From a virus: a stretch of DNA of 51,215 nt. The stretch lies in the IMG/VR virus record IMGVR_UViG_3300035128_000044, positions 1 through 51,215 of that record; one strand, given 5' to 3'. Positions 49,658 to 51,215 of this stretch are shown in pieces. How positions within the stretch are numbered: the stretch's first letter is position 1; every line of letters starts with the position of its first letter. The position numbers and the translations under genes are program-made. The notes under the pieces were generated by a model, which ran no database searches, was not told the DNA's origin, and worked only from the letters and a program-made list of their open reading frames with translations.

Positions 49658-50005
49658 ATGGACATAGAACTTGGACCATATGATGAATTATTAATTGTTG
49701 TTTCAGCTTACGACGAAGGTCTGCGAGCAATTAATGTAATAGCCAGAAGTTTGAATAGAAGATCGTGGTTTTATTTCACTTTTACTAAGCCTGTTCTTAC
49801 TGACTTTGGTGACTTGCTTATATATAATTCAGTTACAAATAATGTGTATAGTTACAGAAATTCTCATCTTAAGTACCACTTACAAAAAACTGATTTATCA
49901 GAAAACATATTAAAAGAATTATATAGTAATAATTATTATAAACTGGATGAGGAATACGAGAAGTATCTTCCCGATGGTTACTTACAAGGGGGTCAAAATG
50001 GGTAA
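49658..50005 (+). CDS. Hypothetical protein, first gene of the right-end plus operon
   Basis: 115 residues from the ATG at 49658. Mostly alpha/beta with many tyrosines and asparagines (LYSNNYYKLDEEYEKYLPDGY). No ribosome site is present upstream because the message starts at the ATG. It may be a regulator or an early factor; no family recognised. It overlaps the next gene by 8 bases. Confidence 0.58.
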   Translation: MDIELGPYDELLIVVSAYDEGLRAINVIARSLNRRSWFYFTFTKPVLTDFGDLLIYNSVTNNVYSYRNSHLKYHLQKTDLSENILKELYSNNYYKLDEEYEKYLPDGYLQGGQNG

Positions 50006-50204
50006 GGGTAGTAGAAGAAGAAAAAGTTTTGTCTCTGCTGAACAATATCGAAGGAACTGGTTACGGATATTCGGAAAAAAATGTACAAGCTGTAATGGCA
50101 CAGGTGTTTTTTCCGCGGGGGGTGAATTGGGGGATAAAATTTGTACTGTTAGTCCTTGCCAAACATGCGATGGAGTTGGGTTTATAGAAAAAGGAAAGAA
50201 ATGA
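49998..50204 (+). CDS. DnaJ-type zinc-finger small protein
   Basis: 68 residues, ATG at 49998 with GGGGG upstream. Basic N terminus (GKGSRRRKSF) followed by two CxxCxG motifs (CTSCNGTG, CQTCDGVG), the repeat unit of the DnaJ cysteine-rich region, here as a free zinc protein. Such proteins occur in phages without a J domain. It overlaps the next start (ATGA). Confidence 0.7.
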   Translation: MGKGSRRRKSFVSAEQYRRNWLRIFGKKCTSCNGTGVFSAGGELGDKICTVSPCQTCDGVGFIEKGKK

Positions 50205-50632
50205 TTGATTTAGTCCCAGATGAACTTGACTTTGGATTCGGAAGTCTTTACGAGATTTCTTACTTGGAAAAAATATTTGGAATATCGAGACGTACTGCTT
50301 TTAAGTTTTTGAAAGCTTTACATATAGAGGCTTTTTACGTGGGAAAGAAAGTTTATTACAGTCACGTGAGTTTCAAACGCATTTTATTTGTTTTAAGTAA
50401 ACCCGGTAGTCCCGGATTCATTTTTCCTGGAAGCACTAAAAAGAATGATAGTCGTATCGATAAAGATAGTAATTACTTGACCGAAGTGACAAATGAAATA
50501 TTGGAAAAGGCGGCAGACCCGGCAATACTTGCCGAGATGGATGCTTCTACAGGAAAGAATCCCAATTTAATGAAACAGTTTATAGCTCGGCCAGTCGGAA
50601 GACCACGAAAAGATGAAAACAAAAGTAGTTAA
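50201..50632 (+). CDS. Helix-turn-helix DNA-binding protein
   Basis: 143 residues from the ATG at 50201 (overlaps the previous stop, AGGAAAG upstream). A helix-turn-helix of the excisionase/MerR-type winged family is visible at about 18-50 (LEKIFGISRRTAFKFLKALHI). The C-terminal end has an AT-hook-like GRPRK motif. It could be a regulator or a second packaging-related DNA-binding protein, since the terminase follows. It overlaps the DUF4326 gene. Confidence 0.62.
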   Translation: MIDLVPDELDFGFGSLYEISYLEKIFGISRRTAFKFLKALHIEAFYVGKKVYYSHVSFKRILFVLSKPGSPGFIFPGSTKKNDSRIDKDSNYLTEVTNEILEKAADPAILAEMDASTGKNPNLMKQFIARPVGRPRKDENKSS

Positions 50633-50903
50633 TCTAAAATATTCAGAATATGATGTGTTTATTGGAAGACCCTCAAAGTGGGGGAATCCCTTTTATGTGG
50701 GTGGTCTTCAAGACCGGAGTAAAGCTTGCGAAAAGTTTAAGATATGGCTTGCCGGAAAGATAAAAGCTCCTCATGGTCAAGTTCCTCCAACTAAAGAAGA
50801 AATAATTAAAGAATTGAAAGGTAAAAGACTTGGATGTTATTGTGCCCCTTTGGAATGTCACGGGGATGCCTATGTAGAAATTTGTGAGGGGGGGTTTGGG
50901 TGA
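50613..50903 (+). CDS. DUF4326 protein
   Basis: 96 residues. The family pattern is clear: VVNLKYSEYDVFIGRPSKWG at the N terminus (residues 5-24), GNPFYVGG, and a C-terminal GKRLGCYCAPLECHGDA. The function is unknown in the literature I recall; conserved Cys and His suggest a metal site. It overlaps the previous gene by 20 bases and the small terminase start by GTGA. Confidence 0.86.
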   Translation: MKTKVVNLKYSEYDVFIGRPSKWGNPFYVGGLQDRSKACEKFKIWLAGKIKAPHGQVPPTKEEIIKELKGKRLGCYCAPLECHGDAYVEICEGGFG

Positions 50904-51215
50904 GTAACAAAATAGAAAAATTATCTCCTGAAGATGTTGCGACTACTTTGGTGTCTTTTAATGACCCCAATCTCGTGCTAAGTTTGTTCCGACAACTTGG
51001 TTGGGGACTATCCTTCGAGATAAAAGAAACTCTATCAATTGCCCAACAAAATATTAATTTAGGAGCAAAACTATCTGCAATAAAACATTTAAGAACTTTA
51101 CTTCGGGAAGCAGCCGAAGCAGCGGGTTACTATGGAAAAGTCACCCAAACTATTAGTGGTGGGGACGGCACATCTAAAACTTTCTCTGCTAAACAAATTG
51201 CTAACGCACTAAAAC
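50900..51215 (+). CDS. Small terminase subunit candidate, N-terminal part (continues at base 1)
   Basis: GTG at 50900 overlaps the previous stop (GTGA). 105 codons plus one base are in the window; joined to bases 1-2 the reading continues to 140. The N-terminal part is helical (LSPEDVATTLVSFNDPNLVLS) with a LREAAEAAGYYGKV helix, typical of small terminases. A Gly/Ser linker (SGGDGTSKTFSAK) leads to the C-terminal cysteine part. Start codon choice is not certain. Confidence 0.62.
   Translation, partial: MSNKIEKLSPEDVATTLVSFNDPNLVLSLFRQLGWGLSFEIKETLSIAQQNINLGAKLSAIKHLRTLLREAAEAAGYYGKVTQTISGGDGTSKTFSAKQIANALK

Noticed and set aside
1-51215. Integrase, attachment sites or lysogeny module
   Set aside because: I saw no tyrosine or serine recombinase motif and no CI-like repressor with a clear operator set; the divergent promoters at 49.6 kb alone are not enough to claim lysogeny.

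Overview
The window looks like one complete, AT-rich tailed-phage genome of 51,215 bp. An open frame that begins at 50900 runs off the right edge and re-enters in phase at the left edge. Joining the last base to the first two gives CTG, and the frame then stays open to the TGA at 138-140, directly over the start of the large terminase. The molecule is therefore circular or circularly permuted, and the window edge cuts the probable small-terminase gene. The missing tape measure and sheath, the large portal, and a run of coiled-coil proteins plus a 1039-residue protein at the end of the virion operon point to a podovirus-like particle. The host is bacterial (sigma70-type promoters, GGAGG/GAAAGGA ribosome sites), but its taxon cannot be read from the sequence.

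Layout. 50.9 kb through 0 to 26.6 kb, all on the plus strand: terminase, a small membrane protein, an HNH homing endonuclease, portal, scaffold, major capsid protein, then surface proteins (double beta-helix, LamG, collagen-like/BNR-repeat fibre), a lipoprotein-like trypsin-fold protease, an XhlA-like membrane peptide, tail adaptor and nozzle candidates, and ejection proteins. 26.6-27.4 kb: two near-identical promoters and a ~550-base gene-free stretch holding a tRNA-like element and several hairpins. 27.4-42.7 kb, plus strand: replication and recombination (Topo mini-A-like TOPRIM protein, Fe-S uracil-DNA glycosylase/exonuclease/family A polymerase fusion, ERCC4 nuclease, Rad50-like ATPase, PD-(D/E)XK nuclease, Sak4-like ATPase, SSB-like protein), nucleotide metabolism and many small proteins. 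42.7-45.7 kb: an accessory plus-strand block with a short radical SAM protein, four tiny ORFs and a conserved unknown. 45.85-49.55 kb: two minus-strand units flanking a ~0.9 kb gene-free region packed with three unrelated repeat families, which I read as a replication origin and control region. The right-hand minus unit encodes an SF3 helicase, a stand-alone copy of its C-terminal winged helix, and an MmcB-like nuclease. 49.55-51.2 kb: a divergent promoter pair with an operator-like palindrome, leading back into a small plus-strand operon that ends in the terminase.

The most striking signal is not a gene. The octamer TGCGGAGG/CCTCCGCA occurs 34 times by my count (18 plus, 16 minus), spread over almost the whole genome and nearly always inside coding sequence, where well under one copy would be expected from base composition. 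It behaves like a DNA-uptake, Chi-like or other genome-wide recognition word. Other observations worth following are the three repeat families of the putative origin, the duplicated winged-helix gene, the polymerase whose steric-gate position appears to be His, the radical SAM gene beside tiny peptides, the tRNA-like RNA, and the almost leaderless divergent promoters. I found no recognisable endolysin, integrase, CRISPR array or AEP/DnaG primase.
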